Positions 25,994 to 33,734 of a stretch of 43,613 nt of DNA are shown here, piece by piece. A program made the translations under genes and the position numbers. Source of the stretch: Nitrospira defluvii (GTDB lineage Bacteria; Nitrospirota; Nitrospiria; Nitrospirales; Nitrospiraceae); NCBI GenBank assembly GCA_011525625.1, contig WYAX01000001.1, forward strand, positions 1 to 43,613. The letters are read 5' to 3'. Positions within the stretch are counted from its first letter, which is position 1, and the number at the start of each line of letters is the position of its first letter. The notes under the pieces are model-generated. The model did no database searches, was not told the origin of the DNA, and saw nothing but the letters and a program-made list of their open reading frames with translations.

Positions 25994-27246
25994 GAGACCG
26001 CTCCTGTCTGGCTGGGCTTCTCGACTGCAAAAATGTGAATCGGGTTCAAGGATTCGTACCGAAGATAATGGGCCAGAGGTTCAGCGCGCGACACTTGGAG
26101 CAAGGTGACCTCCGGCACTACCCCTCGCTTCCTCAGAGTCTGATAGGTCTCCGCCACATTCTCCAACGTGATGGCGTTGACGACGAGACGGCCGCCCGGT
26201 TGCAGCCGGTCCATGACAACGTCGATGATCTCTTCCATGCCCCCTTTGCTGCCACCGATGAAGACGGCATCGGGCGCTTCCAGACCGGTCAGCGCCTCCG
26301 GCGCTCGGCCTGCGATGACGCGCACATTGTCCACCGCATGGGCCAACAGATTTTCGCGGCAGATCTCGACGCCCTCCGGATCGACCTCGATCGCATAGAC
26401 CAGGCCTTTCGGCGCAAGCAACGCCGCCTCGATCGACACAGAGCCGGAACCAGCCCCGATATCCCAAACCACACTGTCCGGTCTGATCCCCATCGCAGCC
26501 AAAGACAACAGCCGCACTTCGCGCTTCGTAATGAGGCCCTTCTTGGGCATCCGCTTTGCGAACTGATCCTCATGGAGGAAGGAAATGGCACAGGGGGCAC
26601 GCCAGGATGGATCGGAGCGAACGAGCAAGAGAACATTGAGCGGCCCGATGTCCTGGCAAGAAGCCAGGTCCGCCACCTCGAATCGCCGGACCCTCTCATC
26701 GGGGCCAGCTAGGTTTTCACAGACCCAGGCCACCCAGGCAGTCTCTCCATGTTCGACCATGCGTTTCGCTAACAGAGTCGGCGAATTCTTTTCATCGGTA
26801 AGGATCGCCACCTTCGCCTGGCCCTTGAGCCTGGTGAGGAATCCCTCAGACGAGCGGCCATGCAAGGAAAGAAATGCGGCATCGTCCCACTTCAGCCCGG
26901 CTCGCGCAAAGGCCCATTGCATCGAGCTGGGCTGAGGCAACACCTCGACATGCTCTGCGCCCAGCCGCTTGATGACCAGGCTGCCGATGCCGAAGAACAA
27001 GGGATCGCCGGAAGCCAGCACACAAACATGCTGTTCCTCGGCCAGTTCCGCCACCCGATCGAGCACCGACGAAAGGCCGTCCTTGAGAACGATCTTCTCG
27101 CCCTGGAATTGTGGGAAAAACTCAAGATGGCGTTCCCCGCCCACGAGCACCCCCGCCTTCATGACCGCATTCACAGCGCGGCTTGTCAGGCTCACGCAGC
27201 CGTCGTCCCCGATACCGACCAAGGTAATGGCGCGCCTTGGAGTCAT
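25990..27246 (-). CDS. cbiET: Cobalt-precorrin-7 C5-methyltransferase / precorrin-6B C15-methyltransferase, decarboxylating (CbiE-CbiT fusion)
   Basis: 418 residues. The CbiE part (about 1-205) begins ITLVGIGDDGCVSLTSRA and has LASGDPLFFGIGSLV. The CbiT part (about 235-410) has TKREVRLLSLAAMGIRPD, the SAM loop VWDIGAGSGSVSIEAAL and PDAVFIGGSKGGM. Together they methylate C5 and C15 and decarboxylate the C12 acetate, as CobL does. It overlaps cbiC upstream and cbiL downstream by ATGA. Confidence 0.95.
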   Translation of the reverse strand: MTPRRAITLVGIGDDGCVSLTSRAVNAVMKAGVLVGGERHLEFFPQFQGEKIVLKDGLSSVLDRVAELAEEQHVCVLASGDPLFFGIGSLVIKRLGAEHVEVLPQPSSMQWAFARAGLKWDDAAFLSLHGRSSEGFLTRLKGQAKVAILTDEKNSPTLLAKRMVEHGETAWVAWVCENLAGPDERVRRFEVADLASCQDIGPLNVLLLVRSDPSWRAPCAISFLHEDQFAKRMPKKGLITKREVRLLSLAAMGIRPDSVVWDIGAGSGSVSIEAALLAPKGLVYAIEVDPEGVEICRENLLAHAVDNVRVIAGRAPEALTGLEAPDAVFIGGSKGGMEEIIDVVMDRLQPGGRLVVNAITLENVAETYQTLRKRGVVPEVTLLQVSRAEPLAHYLRYESLNPIHIFAVEKPSQTGAVS

Positions 27247-27893
27247 GCCGGGTCCTTGGTCGAGAGGAGCAACAGAGCATGGATGATCGCGACGGCGATG
27301 GGGCTGCCCCCCTTACGACCGCGGGCCACGATGTATGGCGTCGTCAGTTCCAGCGTCACTTCCTTCGACTCCGCCGCCGACACGAACCCGACCGGCACCC
27401 CGATGATGAGAGCCGGTGTGGCCTGTTCCTCGCGAATCAGACGGGCCAACTCCAATAACGCGGTCGGGGCATTGCCGATCGCCACCACCGCTCCATTGAG
27501 CAGGTGAAGGCGATGCGCTTTTTTCATGGCTTCAATCGCGCGCGTCGAGTTGTTCGCCTTGGCGGTCGCGATGACATCCTCGTCCGAAATAAACGAATGG
27601 ACCTTGCAGCCGTAGGAAGACAACCGTTCTTCGTTCAGGCCGGCAGAAATCATCTTCACATCGACCAACAGCGGACAACCACTTTGAAGCGCCGCCACTC
27701 CGGTGCGCACCGCGTCGGGATGAAATCGCATCAGGGTCTTAAACTCGAAGTCCGCCGTGGCATGAATCACCCGGCGCACGACCTGCCATTCGTCCGGCCC
27801 GAAATCGTGCGGACCTGCCTCCTGGTCGATGATCGCGAAACTGCCATCCTCGATGCTCCGCCCGAGCGCGGTCATCTGTCTCATATCATTCAT
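27243..27893 (-). CDS. cbiC: Cobalt-precorrin-8 methylmutase CbiC/CobH
   Basis: 216 residues from ATG 27893, which overlaps the cbiD stop (ATGA). Family motifs: VRRVIHATADFEF with the catalytic His, ADFEFKTLMRFHPDAV, and IGNAPTALLELARLI followed by IIGVPVGFVSAAESKE. It moves the methyl group from C11 to C12 to form cobyrinate. Length is normal for the family. Confidence 0.95.
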   Translation of the reverse strand: MNDMRQMTALGRSIEDGSFAIIDQEAGPHDFGPDEWQVVRRVIHATADFEFKTLMRFHPDAVRTGVAALQSGCPLLVDVKMISAGLNEERLSSYGCKVHSFISDEDVIATAKANNSTRAIEAMKKAHRLHLLNGAVVAIGNAPTALLELARLIREEQATPALIIGVPVGFVSAAESKEVTLELTTPYIVARGRKGGSPIAVAIIHALLLLSTKDPA

Positions 27894-28996
27894 GTCTGAG
27901 CCTCCGGGTAACGACCGAGCAAGGCGCCGCCGAAATCCACCAGACAGGTTTCCACTGCCAGCGCGCCGCCCGCGTGGTTCTGACAATGTTCGACAACCTT
28001 CTTGCAAATCAGCGACGTAATACCAACAAGACCGGCCTCGCGGCATAATTCAAGCACATGGCGGGCGGTATTGGCCTGACGGATGGACGCCACCAACTCG
28101 TCCGACGCGGAAAGCTCGGTGGCTAGCGCAGCCAAAAACGCCATATCCACGTCCGATCCGGCTGCATGCGTCTGCATCTTGCCGTTGGCCATCTTCGACA
28201 ATTTCCCCATCATCCCGACAATGATGACTCGCGCAATCCCCCGCTTCGCACATTGTTTGATGCCGACGCCGATGAAGTCGCCCACTTGGATAAAGGCCTG
28301 TTCCGGCACCTGCGGATACAGCGCCATCGCATACTGTTCCGATTTGCCGCCGGTCGTCAGCACGAACTCTCGCAGACCGCCGGCCGCTGCAACATCGATC
28401 TCTTGCATCACACTCGCCTTGAACGCCGCAGTCGAGTAGGGCCTTACGATGCCGGTCGTCCCGAGGATAGAGATCCCGCCCAGGAGGCCGAGCCGCGCAT
28501 TGGTGGTCTTCTTCGCCATCTCCTCACCGCCCGGCACACTGATCGTCACAACCGCGCCGCCGTATGAAGCGCCGGCGAGTTCTTCCCCCACCATCTCCGT
28601 AATGTTTCGCCGCGGGACCGGATTGATCGCGGGCCCGCCGATCTCCAACCCCAAGCCGGTCTTGGTGACCGTGGCCACGCCCTGACCTCCCCTGATCTCG
28701 ATGCCTGGCTCGGTTCGCAGCTCCACTTCTGCCGTCAACTCGGCCCCATGCGTACAGTCGGGATCGTCGCCTGCATCCTTGATGATGCTGCAAATCGCGC
28801 GGCGGTCCACACGTTCGCATCGTGTGAGGGTGAAGGTGGCTCGCGTCCGATTCGGCAAGGTCGTTTCAATCTCGGACAGCATGGCACCCTTTACCAGACA
28901 GCGCGTCGCGGCCTTGGCTGCCGCCGCTGCACACGCACCGGTAGTAAACCCGGTGCGCAGCCCTTTTCCATCTTTTGGCGGTATGTTCTTGCCCAT
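27890..28996 (-). CDS. cbiD: Cobalt-precorrin-5B C1-methyltransferase CbiD
   Basis: 368 residues: LRTGFTTGACAAAAAKAA near the start, GGQGVATVTKTGLGLEIGGP and INPVPRRNI, GGISILGTTGIVRPYS, and VIIVGMMGKLSKMANG. CbiD methylates C1 in the cobalt-early route and has no counterpart in the aerobic pathway, so it fixes the pathway type. It starts 3 bases after the upstream gene's stop. Confidence 0.95.
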   Translation of the reverse strand: MGKNIPPKDGKGLRTGFTTGACAAAAAKAATRCLVKGAMLSEIETTLPNRTRATFTLTRCERVDRRAICSIIKDAGDDPDCTHGAELTAEVELRTEPGIEIRGGQGVATVTKTGLGLEIGGPAINPVPRRNITEMVGEELAGASYGGAVVTISVPGGEEMAKKTTNARLGLLGGISILGTTGIVRPYSTAAFKASVMQEIDVAAAGGLREFVLTTGGKSEQYAMALYPQVPEQAFIQVGDFIGVGIKQCAKRGIARVIIVGMMGKLSKMANGKMQTHAAGSDVDMAFLAALATELSASDELVASIRQANTARHVLELCREAGLVGITSLICKKVVEHCQNHAGGALAVETCLVDFGGALLGRYPEAQT

Positions 28997-28999
28997 CGG

Positions 29000-29377
29000 T
29001 CAGGTACCAGCACATGTCCCCGGACCGCTGAAACGCTCATGGATCTTCGCCGCACGTTCAGAGCTGTAGTTCTCTGTTTGCGCCCGGTTTGTGCCCCGAA
29101 ACGACACTCGACAGAGCACGTCTCCATCAGCCCCTACCAGCTCAAGCGCCGCGTTCCCCTCCTCTTGCTGGCGATAGCGCAGTCTGCATCCATCCTCGAC
29201 CTTGAGGTGAACATGGGTCTGGCCCTCTTCGCCAAGCGTGACCCACTCAGCCCCTTGCCGCAAGGTAAGGAGCCCATGGACCTCGGCAATCGCGCGGGAC
29301 GAACGGACGATGACGCTCGTATCACCAAACGCGAGCGGGGCTTCCAGCGCCGCGAGGATCTGGCCCCGTCCGGTCAT
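29000..29377 (-). CDS. HutX/HemS-like small protein in the cobalamin operon
   Basis: 125 residues from ATG 29377, which overlaps the stop of the oxidoreductase gene (ATGA); the longer open frame upstream is antisense noise. The stretch VRSSRAIAEVHGLL, WVTLGEEGQTHVHLKVED, then LVGADGDVLCRVSFRG resembles the beta core of cytosolic heme-utilisation carriers (HutX/ChuX, half of HemS), including a His in THVHLK. The C-terminus ends ERAAKIHERF and a Cys. It may bind a tetrapyrrole or corrinoid intermediate and hand it on; this is inference from fold resemblance and context. Confidence 0.6.
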   Translation of the reverse strand: MTGRGQILAALEAPLAFGDTSVIVRSSRAIAEVHGLLTLRQGAEWVTLGEEGQTHVHLKVEDGCRLRYRQQEEGNAALELVGADGDVLCRVSFRGTNRAQTENYSSERAAKIHERFSGPGTCAGT

Positions 29378-30099
29378 GCGGATTTCTTCGGCATATTGAA
29401 AAACGACTCCACATTGTCCTTGCTCACGGCCACTCCGGCTGCCGCCACATCGTCGAGCAATACCTGGTTCACTGCTCCATCGCCGGCCATGAAGGCCTGA
29501 GAACAATTTCCGCGCGACAGCACCTCGCGGAGAATGGCTCTGGCATGAGGAACCCGTTCCCGATGACCAACTGCGGGAATCGCCTCGATTCTCACCTCGC
29601 CACATGCTGCGGGAACCTGCTTCCTCACGAATTCCTCCGGGAGAAAGTACTCCGCCGAGGCACGCAGCCAGATCAGCAGAGCCTGAGGAAGCAACGGTGC
29701 GAAACGGGTCGCGCGTAAAAAGCCAAGTGCGGCGGTGATCCCTGTATCCGTCGCCAGGATTAGGGTGCTGCCCGATACGCCCTCCCGCGGGACAAACTTG
29801 CCCCAAGGTCCACTGAACGAAATATCCGTGCCCGCCGCCAGCCCATGCACGAAGGCGGAGCCCAGTCCATCGGGAATACGCTTCACCGCAAGTTGAAATC
29901 GTCGCTGCTCCGCATCGCCGGTGAGGAGAGAATAGGCCCGCTTGACCGCCTTGCCGCTTGGCAAAATAATTCGGCTGTCGAGAATGAGGTACTGGCCGCC
30001 GACAAACCCCAAGGGCTCAGCCGCACACAGATCGAGGAGCAGGGTGTCGGAGCCCAACCGTTCGGTGCCCATCACGCGGGCCGTCTTGGCCACAGCCAT
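29374..30099 (-). CDS. FNR-family FAD/NAD(P)H oxidoreductase in the cobalamin operon
   Basis: 241 residues of the ferredoxin-NADP reductase superfamily. The FAD-binding barrel (about 1-105) has the RAYSLLTGD form of the RxYS motif, and the nucleotide-binding domain begins LILATDTGITAALGFLRA, in place of the usual GTGIAP. The end CSQAFMAGDG is followed by a hydrophobic helix and a carboxy-terminal FFNMPKK. No iron-sulfur domain is attached. No CbiJ/CobK is recognisable in the operon, so this gene may provide the precorrin-6A reduction, or may reduce cobalt or feed electrons to the ferredoxin domain of the chelatase. Function unassigned. Confidence 0.8.
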   Translation of the reverse strand: MAVAKTARVMGTERLGSDTLLLDLCAAEPLGFVGGQYLILDSRIILPSGKAVKRAYSLLTGDAEQRRFQLAVKRIPDGLGSAFVHGLAAGTDISFSGPWGKFVPREGVSGSTLILATDTGITAALGFLRATRFAPLLPQALLIWLRASAEYFLPEEFVRKQVPAACGEVRIEAIPAVGHRERVPHARAILREVLSRGNCSQAFMAGDGAVNQVLLDDVAAAGVAVSKDNVESFFNMPKKSA

Positions 30100-30104
30100 C
30101 GTTC

Positions 30105-30479
30105 TTACTCCGCCGGGTAGATCTCATGGACAAAATCATGCATCTCATCGAGGTCGCGATAGAGATGGGTCAGCCCTTCGATCTGATGGGCCAGGTCGAG
30201 ATCAACCTTCTTCGTGAGCACGACAAGTGTGCGCAGATAGGGCAGCTTCGGATCGTCTGAACGGGTCGCGGACACGCGCTCTTCTAACGCCGCCACCGCC
30301 GCCTCATAAAACTGCTTGAGCGTGGCCAAGTCCTTGGCGCCGCACATGGAGCGAATCGGTCCCGGCCGATCGGCCCCAGTGCCTAACTCCGCCAGTTCAT
30401 GCTGCCGCTCGGCTTCGTTCTTCACGCCCAACACTTCCATCAACCCCAACCGCAGTCCTGCAATTTCGTGACAAGCCAT
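30105..30479 (-). CDS. DUF3209-like protein next to cbiX
   Basis: 124 residues from ATG 30479, with GGAGGGTG upstream, 13 bases after the cbiX stop. It begins MACHEIAGLRLGLMEVLG and continues helical (HELAELGTGADRPGPIRSM, LATLKQFYEAAVAALEER), ending DEMHDFVHEIYPAE. From memory this matches the DUF3209 family, which accompanies cobaltochelatase genes in haloarchaea and some bacteria. The CHE near the start and scattered acidic/His residues could bind metal. Biochemical role unknown; possibly a chelatase partner. Confidence 0.7.
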   Translation of the reverse strand: MACHEIAGLRLGLMEVLGVKNEAERQHELAELGTGADRPGPIRSMCGAKDLATLKQFYEAAVAALEERVSATRSDDPKLPYLRTLVVLTKKVDLDLAHQIEGLTHLYRDLDEMHDFVHEIYPAE

Positions 30480-30492
30480 CCGACACCCTCCG

Positions 30493-31674
30493 TTACTGCA
30501 TAATATTGTCGACCAGGCGGCTGACCAGCCGGTCGCCAAGCAAATGTTCCTCGACCAATTCCTTGGCATCCGTCTCTTTCACGCCCCGATACCAGATGCC
30601 ATCCGGATACACGGCAACCGTGGGACCTTCCCCACAACGGCCCATGCACGACGTCTTCGTCACTCGAATATCCTGGTCACGTCCGGCTTCCTTCAGCAGC
30701 CGCCGCAATGTGGCAATGAGGGGGATACTCCCGCCATCAGCACAATCGACATTCCCGCAGACCAAAACATGTTTGGCAAGTGGACGGTGAGCATGCACAT
30801 GCGGCATGGCCTGCACATGGGTAAACCCGTGCCGCAAACTCCAGAGCAGTGCTTTGAGCCCGCCGACGTTCCCAGTCACGGCAGACACCGGCACACGATA
30901 CTGACAGGTATCGCACGGCAGCGGCCGGAGCCCCTCCATCGCTTCGGAGAGACGCTCGTCCATCAACTGGAACAAGCGGGAATCGCTGCCCAAATGCGGG
31001 GCGAGTTCGATCTTGATCCACGGATAACGCGTCGCAAACGATCCCACCTGCTCATGAATCTTGGCAATCAACCGTCCGCCGAAGAGAAAGTACGGCACTA
31101 CCACGATCCGCTCCGGCCGCGCACGCGCAGCCAGCTCCAGCGTTTCCTCACATAGCGGCCGCGTGACGCCGATGAAACAAGGCAACGCCCATCCGATCTC
31201 GCGCCCTTCCGCGAGCAGACGGACGACTTTGCAGAAGTCGCCGTTTGCATCCGGATCGCTGGAGCCTCGCCCCACGACCACGACGGCGGTCTTCGCAACC
31301 TCACGCACGCTTTCCAACGCTGCCCGGGCACGTTCGAAGGCCAGTGCCACGAGATTCGGATGGACGCCCAACGCATTGGCCACGGTAAAACGGACAGCGG
31401 GAAACTCCTGCCGCATCTGCGAGAGCGCGAGGGGAATATCGTTCTTCACATGCCCTGCGGCAAAAAGGAACAAGGGCAGCACGACAACGAAATCAGTCCG
31501 TTGAGCCAGCTCGCGAAGTGCCGTGGCCAACGACGGGCGGGCCAGCTCCACATAGCCGTGCGCCACGTCCAGATCGGGACGCGCCGCGCGATAGGCATCG
31601 ACTAAGGACTCGAACTCGACATTGGCATTGGGATCACGGCTGCCGTGCCCGACGATGAGCAATCCCGTCGTCAT
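30493..31674 (-). CDS. cbiX: Sirohydrochlorin cobaltochelatase CbiX with C-terminal ferredoxin domain
   Basis: 393 residues from ATG 31674. Domain 1 (about 1-120) has both chelatase His residues: GLLIVGHGSRDP (H10) and LFLFAAGHVKND (H75). Domain 2 (about 130-250) repeats the fold, but the matching motifs read VVVGRGSSDP and YFLFGGRLIAK, so both His are lost. A [2Fe-2S] thioredoxin-like ferredoxin domain follows (about 300-380), with CGNVDC and TSCMGRCGEGP. It inserts cobalt into sirohydrochlorin, the first committed step of the cobalt-early pathway. It is the first gene of the operon, behind a B12 riboswitch and terminator. The ribosome binding site is weak. Confidence 0.9.
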   Translation of the reverse strand: MTTGLLIVGHGSRDPNANVEFESLVDAYRAARPDLDVAHGYVELARPSLATALRELAQRTDFVVVLPLFLFAAGHVKNDIPLALSQMRQEFPAVRFTVANALGVHPNLVALAFERARAALESVREVAKTAVVVVGRGSSDPDANGDFCKVVRLLAEGREIGWALPCFIGVTRPLCEETLELAARARPERIVVVPYFLFGGRLIAKIHEQVGSFATRYPWIKIELAPHLGSDSRLFQLMDERLSEAMEGLRPLPCDTCQYRVPVSAVTGNVGGLKALLWSLRHGFTHVQAMPHVHAHRPLAKHVLVCGNVDCADGGSIPLIATLRRLLKEAGRDQDIRVTKTSCMGRCGEGPTVAVYPDGIWYRGVKETDAKELVEEHLLGDRLVSRLVDNIMQ

Positions 31675-31706
31675 GCGACACAAACCGTGGGAGAGACTGC
31701 CGGCAT

Positions 31707-31742
31707 AAAAAAACCTCCAGCTCCACAACAGGAACAAGAGGT
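31707..31742 (-). terminator. Intrinsic terminator between riboswitch and cbiX
   Basis: On the minus strand ACCTC pairs with GAGGT across a loop that contains TCC/GGA, followed at once by a run of seven T. It lies 33 bases before the cbiX ATG and about 60 bases after the B12 box. It is therefore the likely expression platform of the riboswitch: with cobalamin bound, transcription should stop here. Confidence 0.6.
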
Positions 31743-31802
31743 CGCATGCCCAAAAGGCAGGAGAGCTCCTCCGTTACCGCGCGGAGAAACCGTACTATGT
31801 CA

Positions 31803-31978
31803 GCTCGGATAGGTCTCCTGGCTCATGGGTTGAGAAGGTCGAACCTTCAACGCTACCCCCAGCCTTCCCCAACAAGTTTGTCGAGTGGCTAACACGGGGG
31901 AGCTTCCCACTTACAGTGGCGGGACCGCGCCGGCTTTTCACCGGACTTCCCTGTTACGCCCTAGCGGGCATCCGAGAG
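31803..31978 (-). ncRNA. Cobalamin riboswitch of the cbi operon
   Basis: On the minus strand it holds all aptamer landmarks: ACAGGGAAGTCCGGTGAAAA, CGCGGTCCCGCCACTGTAA, GGGGAAGGCTGGGGG, and the B12 box GAGCCAGGAGACCTA (about 31809-31823). It precedes cbiX and so should control the roughly 14-kb cbiX-to-NiCoT unit, turning it off when cobalamin is plentiful. The limits are good to about 10 bases. Confidence 0.92.
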
Positions 31979-32036
31979 ATTACACAATTATCAGCTAAGA
32001 TACCTAACGCGGGCTAGTCCACCCTGTCAAGGGTGC

Positions 32037-32161
32037 TGTCCTAGTTAGGCCAGTAAAAGCGAAATTAGGACACTATGGATTTAAATTAGGACAGCAGATG
32101 TCATCCGAACTGAAGGATGGCGCTATTCAAATTAGGACACTGCAGATATCAAATCAGGACA
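32037..32161 (+). repeat. Left array of AAATTAGGACA-type repeats
   Basis: Four direct copies of AAATTAGGACA or near matches at 32062, 32083, 32129 and 32151 (the last is AAATCAGGACA), preceded by one inverted copy (TGTCCTAGTT at 32037-32046). The spacing is 21-22 bases between close neighbours, two helical turns. Multiple short sites like these mark the ends of some transposons (IS21 and relatives) where transposase binds. A matching array lies at 34030-34102. Confidence 0.6.
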
Positions 32162-32300
32162 GTGGAAACGCATGCAGACAATCTGTCATCGTGCGTTAAT
32201 TAGGGCCGTGTCCGGGTGGCTGGCACTTAGGAATTGCATAAGCTAGAACTTCATCGGACAGTTTAGTAGAGTCCTCCCCGTCACCAGAGGAGTGAGGACC

Positions 32301-32426
32301 ATGACGACGGAACAGAAGATCATCAAGACCAAAGTGGGCGTGTTGGAACTGGCGAAACGCCTGGGCAATGTCTCCAAGGCCTGCCAGGTGATGGGCTATA
32401 GCTGAGATAGCTTTTACCGGTTCAAG
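32301..32426 (+). pseudogene. IS481-type transposase, N-terminal fragment with internal stop
   Basis: The frame from ATG 32301 (GAGTGAGG upstream) encodes MTTEQKIIKTKVGVLELAKR, then NVSKACQVMGYS, the usual helix-turn-helix start of one IS481 transposase group. A TGA at 32403-32405 replaces the expected Arg codon. The frame then continues DSFYRFK, still family-like, and breaks off at 32426 exactly where a CRISPR-like repeat begins. The remaining roughly 300 residues are absent. Confidence 0.75.
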
Positions 32427-32454
32427 TGTTCCCCACATGCGTGGGGATGAACCG
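32426..32454 (+). CRISPR. Solitary type I-E-like CRISPR repeat (29 bp)
   Basis: The 29 bases start GTGTTCCCCACATGCG and end TGGGGATGAACCG, with the CCCCAC/GTGGGG stem and the ATGAACCG end that mark type I-E repeats. Only one copy is present; no second repeat occurs 61 bases away on either side and no cas gene is in the window. It directly abuts the truncated transposase. It is probably the last remnant of an array, or an end carried by a mobile element. Confidence 0.5.
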
Positions 32455-32554
32455 TAACACACGAAACAAGGAGTCGGAACATGAAACAGCAGAAACACTC
32501 CCCGTTCGAATAGGGGAGGCAGCGCCATCGTGAGCAACAGAGCAATCAACACCG

Positions 32555-33655
32555 CTACAGCTGGATCTGGTAGCTCGTACTGCGCCCTCCGCCGGTAGCG
32601 ATGAATATTCCTTTGTCCGCGAGCTCCTGCAGATCGCGCGTAGCGGTCGCCTTCGAAGCACCTGTTATGGACATGTATTTCTTGGCGCTCATGCCGCCCT
32701 CGAAGCCCTTCGGGCCTTCTTCCAGCATCCGGCGTAGGATCTGCAACTGACGCTCGTTGAGTTGATCTCTGAAGCGGTCGAAGAGCCTCGCCTTCTTCAA
32801 CGTGAAATCGATTTGCTCTTCCGCCTGGGTTTGGGCTTCCAGCGCGGTCTGTAAAAACCATGTGACCCAGGCAGTGATTTCATTTGATCTCTGCCCCTCC
32901 TGCAGCGCCTCATAATACGCTGTACGGTTGGCCTCGATCGCGCGGGACAGGCTCAGCAGTGCCGGGCGAGCCAGACCCTGGGAAAGGGCCTTTTCTGAGA
33001 TGGCCCGTCCGATACGGCCGTTGCCATCTTCAAAGGGATGGATCGACTCGAAATAGAGATGGGCGACGGCCGAGCGCACCACCGCCTTCTTGATCGCTGG
33101 CGTTCCGCCCGGTGCCGTTTGATTGAACCACCCAATGAAGCGCGTCATCTCCTCCGGAACACGCGACGACGGCGGCGCCTCGAAGTGGACTTTTTCATGG
33201 CCTATCGGCCCAGAAATGACCTGCATGGGGTCGTCATGTGTTCGCCACTGGCCGACGGCGATGCGTCGGTGACCGGCCATGATCATACGGTGCCATTCAT
33301 ACAGCTTCCCTTCAGAAAGTGGCTCGGCGAAGCTGTTGCGGACGTCGATCATCATTCTCGCAGCGCCTTCCGCCCTTCTGTCCCCGGCCGCGGCGCCTCC
33401 ATCCAGACCGAGATTCTTCCGGATGGATGACATGACATCCCGGCGGCTCAGAAGTTCTCCCTCGATGGCCGAAGTTTGGATGGCCTCTGCAACCATCATT
33501 TCGATGGCCGCCTCGGCCTGCGCATCAGCCGTCAGGCCCTTCAGAATCCCCGTCGCACGCCCTGCGGTTTCAGCGAAAGCCAAGAGGGTGTCGTCAACGC
33601 CCGAGAGGTCATACCGAAACTGAGGCCAATCCTCTTGCTGCCAGTTATAGATCAT
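32555..33655 (-). CDS. Fic-domain protein (DUF4172 type) with C-terminal DNA-binding domain
   Basis: 366 residues from ATG 33655. The N-terminal DUF4172-like region (about 1-100) contains the inhibitory motif TSAIEG (61-66), so its AMPylation activity is probably self-restrained. The Fic core carries HPFEDGNGRIGR (206-217) complete. The C-terminal part (about 300-366) is a winged helix (LNERQLQILRRMLEE, ASKATATRDLQELADKGIF). Proteins of this kind transfer AMP to target proteins. The winged helix and the palindromes at its promoter suggest autoregulation. Confidence 0.9.
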   Translation of the reverse strand: MIYNWQQEDWPQFRYDLSGVDDTLLAFAETAGRATGILKGLTADAQAEAAIEMMVAEAIQTSAIEGELLSRRDVMSSIRKNLGLDGGAAAGDRRAEGAARMMIDVRNSFAEPLSEGKLYEWHRMIMAGHRRIAVGQWRTHDDPMQVISGPIGHEKVHFEAPPSSRVPEEMTRFIGWFNQTAPGGTPAIKKAVVRSAVAHLYFESIHPFEDGNGRIGRAISEKALSQGLARPALLSLSRAIEANRTAYYEALQEGQRSNEITAWVTWFLQTALEAQTQAEEQIDFTLKKARLFDRFRDQLNERQLQILRRMLEEGPKGFEGGMSAKKYMSITGASKATATRDLQELADKGIFIATGGGRSTSYQIQL

Positions 33656-33730
33656 GAGCCGATTATAGCACTCATTCGGCTCATGTAAAGTCACATATTC
33701 GAGCCGAATGTTATTCCTATTCGGCTCACA
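33656..33730. promoter_or_regulatory. Two operator-like dyads upstream of the Fic gene
   Basis: The 80-base gap between the Fic start and the small upstream gene holds four half-sites of TGAGCCGAAT. They form two inverted pairs: TGAGCCGA near 33656 with ATTCGGCTCA near 33674, and GAGCCGAAT near 33701 with ATTCGGCTC near 33720. A repressor, plausibly the Fic protein itself, could bind both. Confidence 0.55.
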
Positions 33731-33734
33731 CATA

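Noticed and set aside
29000..29806. 268-codon frame including the HutX-like gene
   Set aside because: Only the last 125 codons look like protein; the N-terminal part is antisense-type noise over the oxidoreductase, and an ATGA start at 29377 explains the gene.
32496..32525. CTCCCC...GGGGAG hairpin as a possible second CRISPR repeat
   Set aside because: It lies 69 rather than 61 bases from the first repeat's stem and shares only the C and G runs; treated as an unrelated hairpin.
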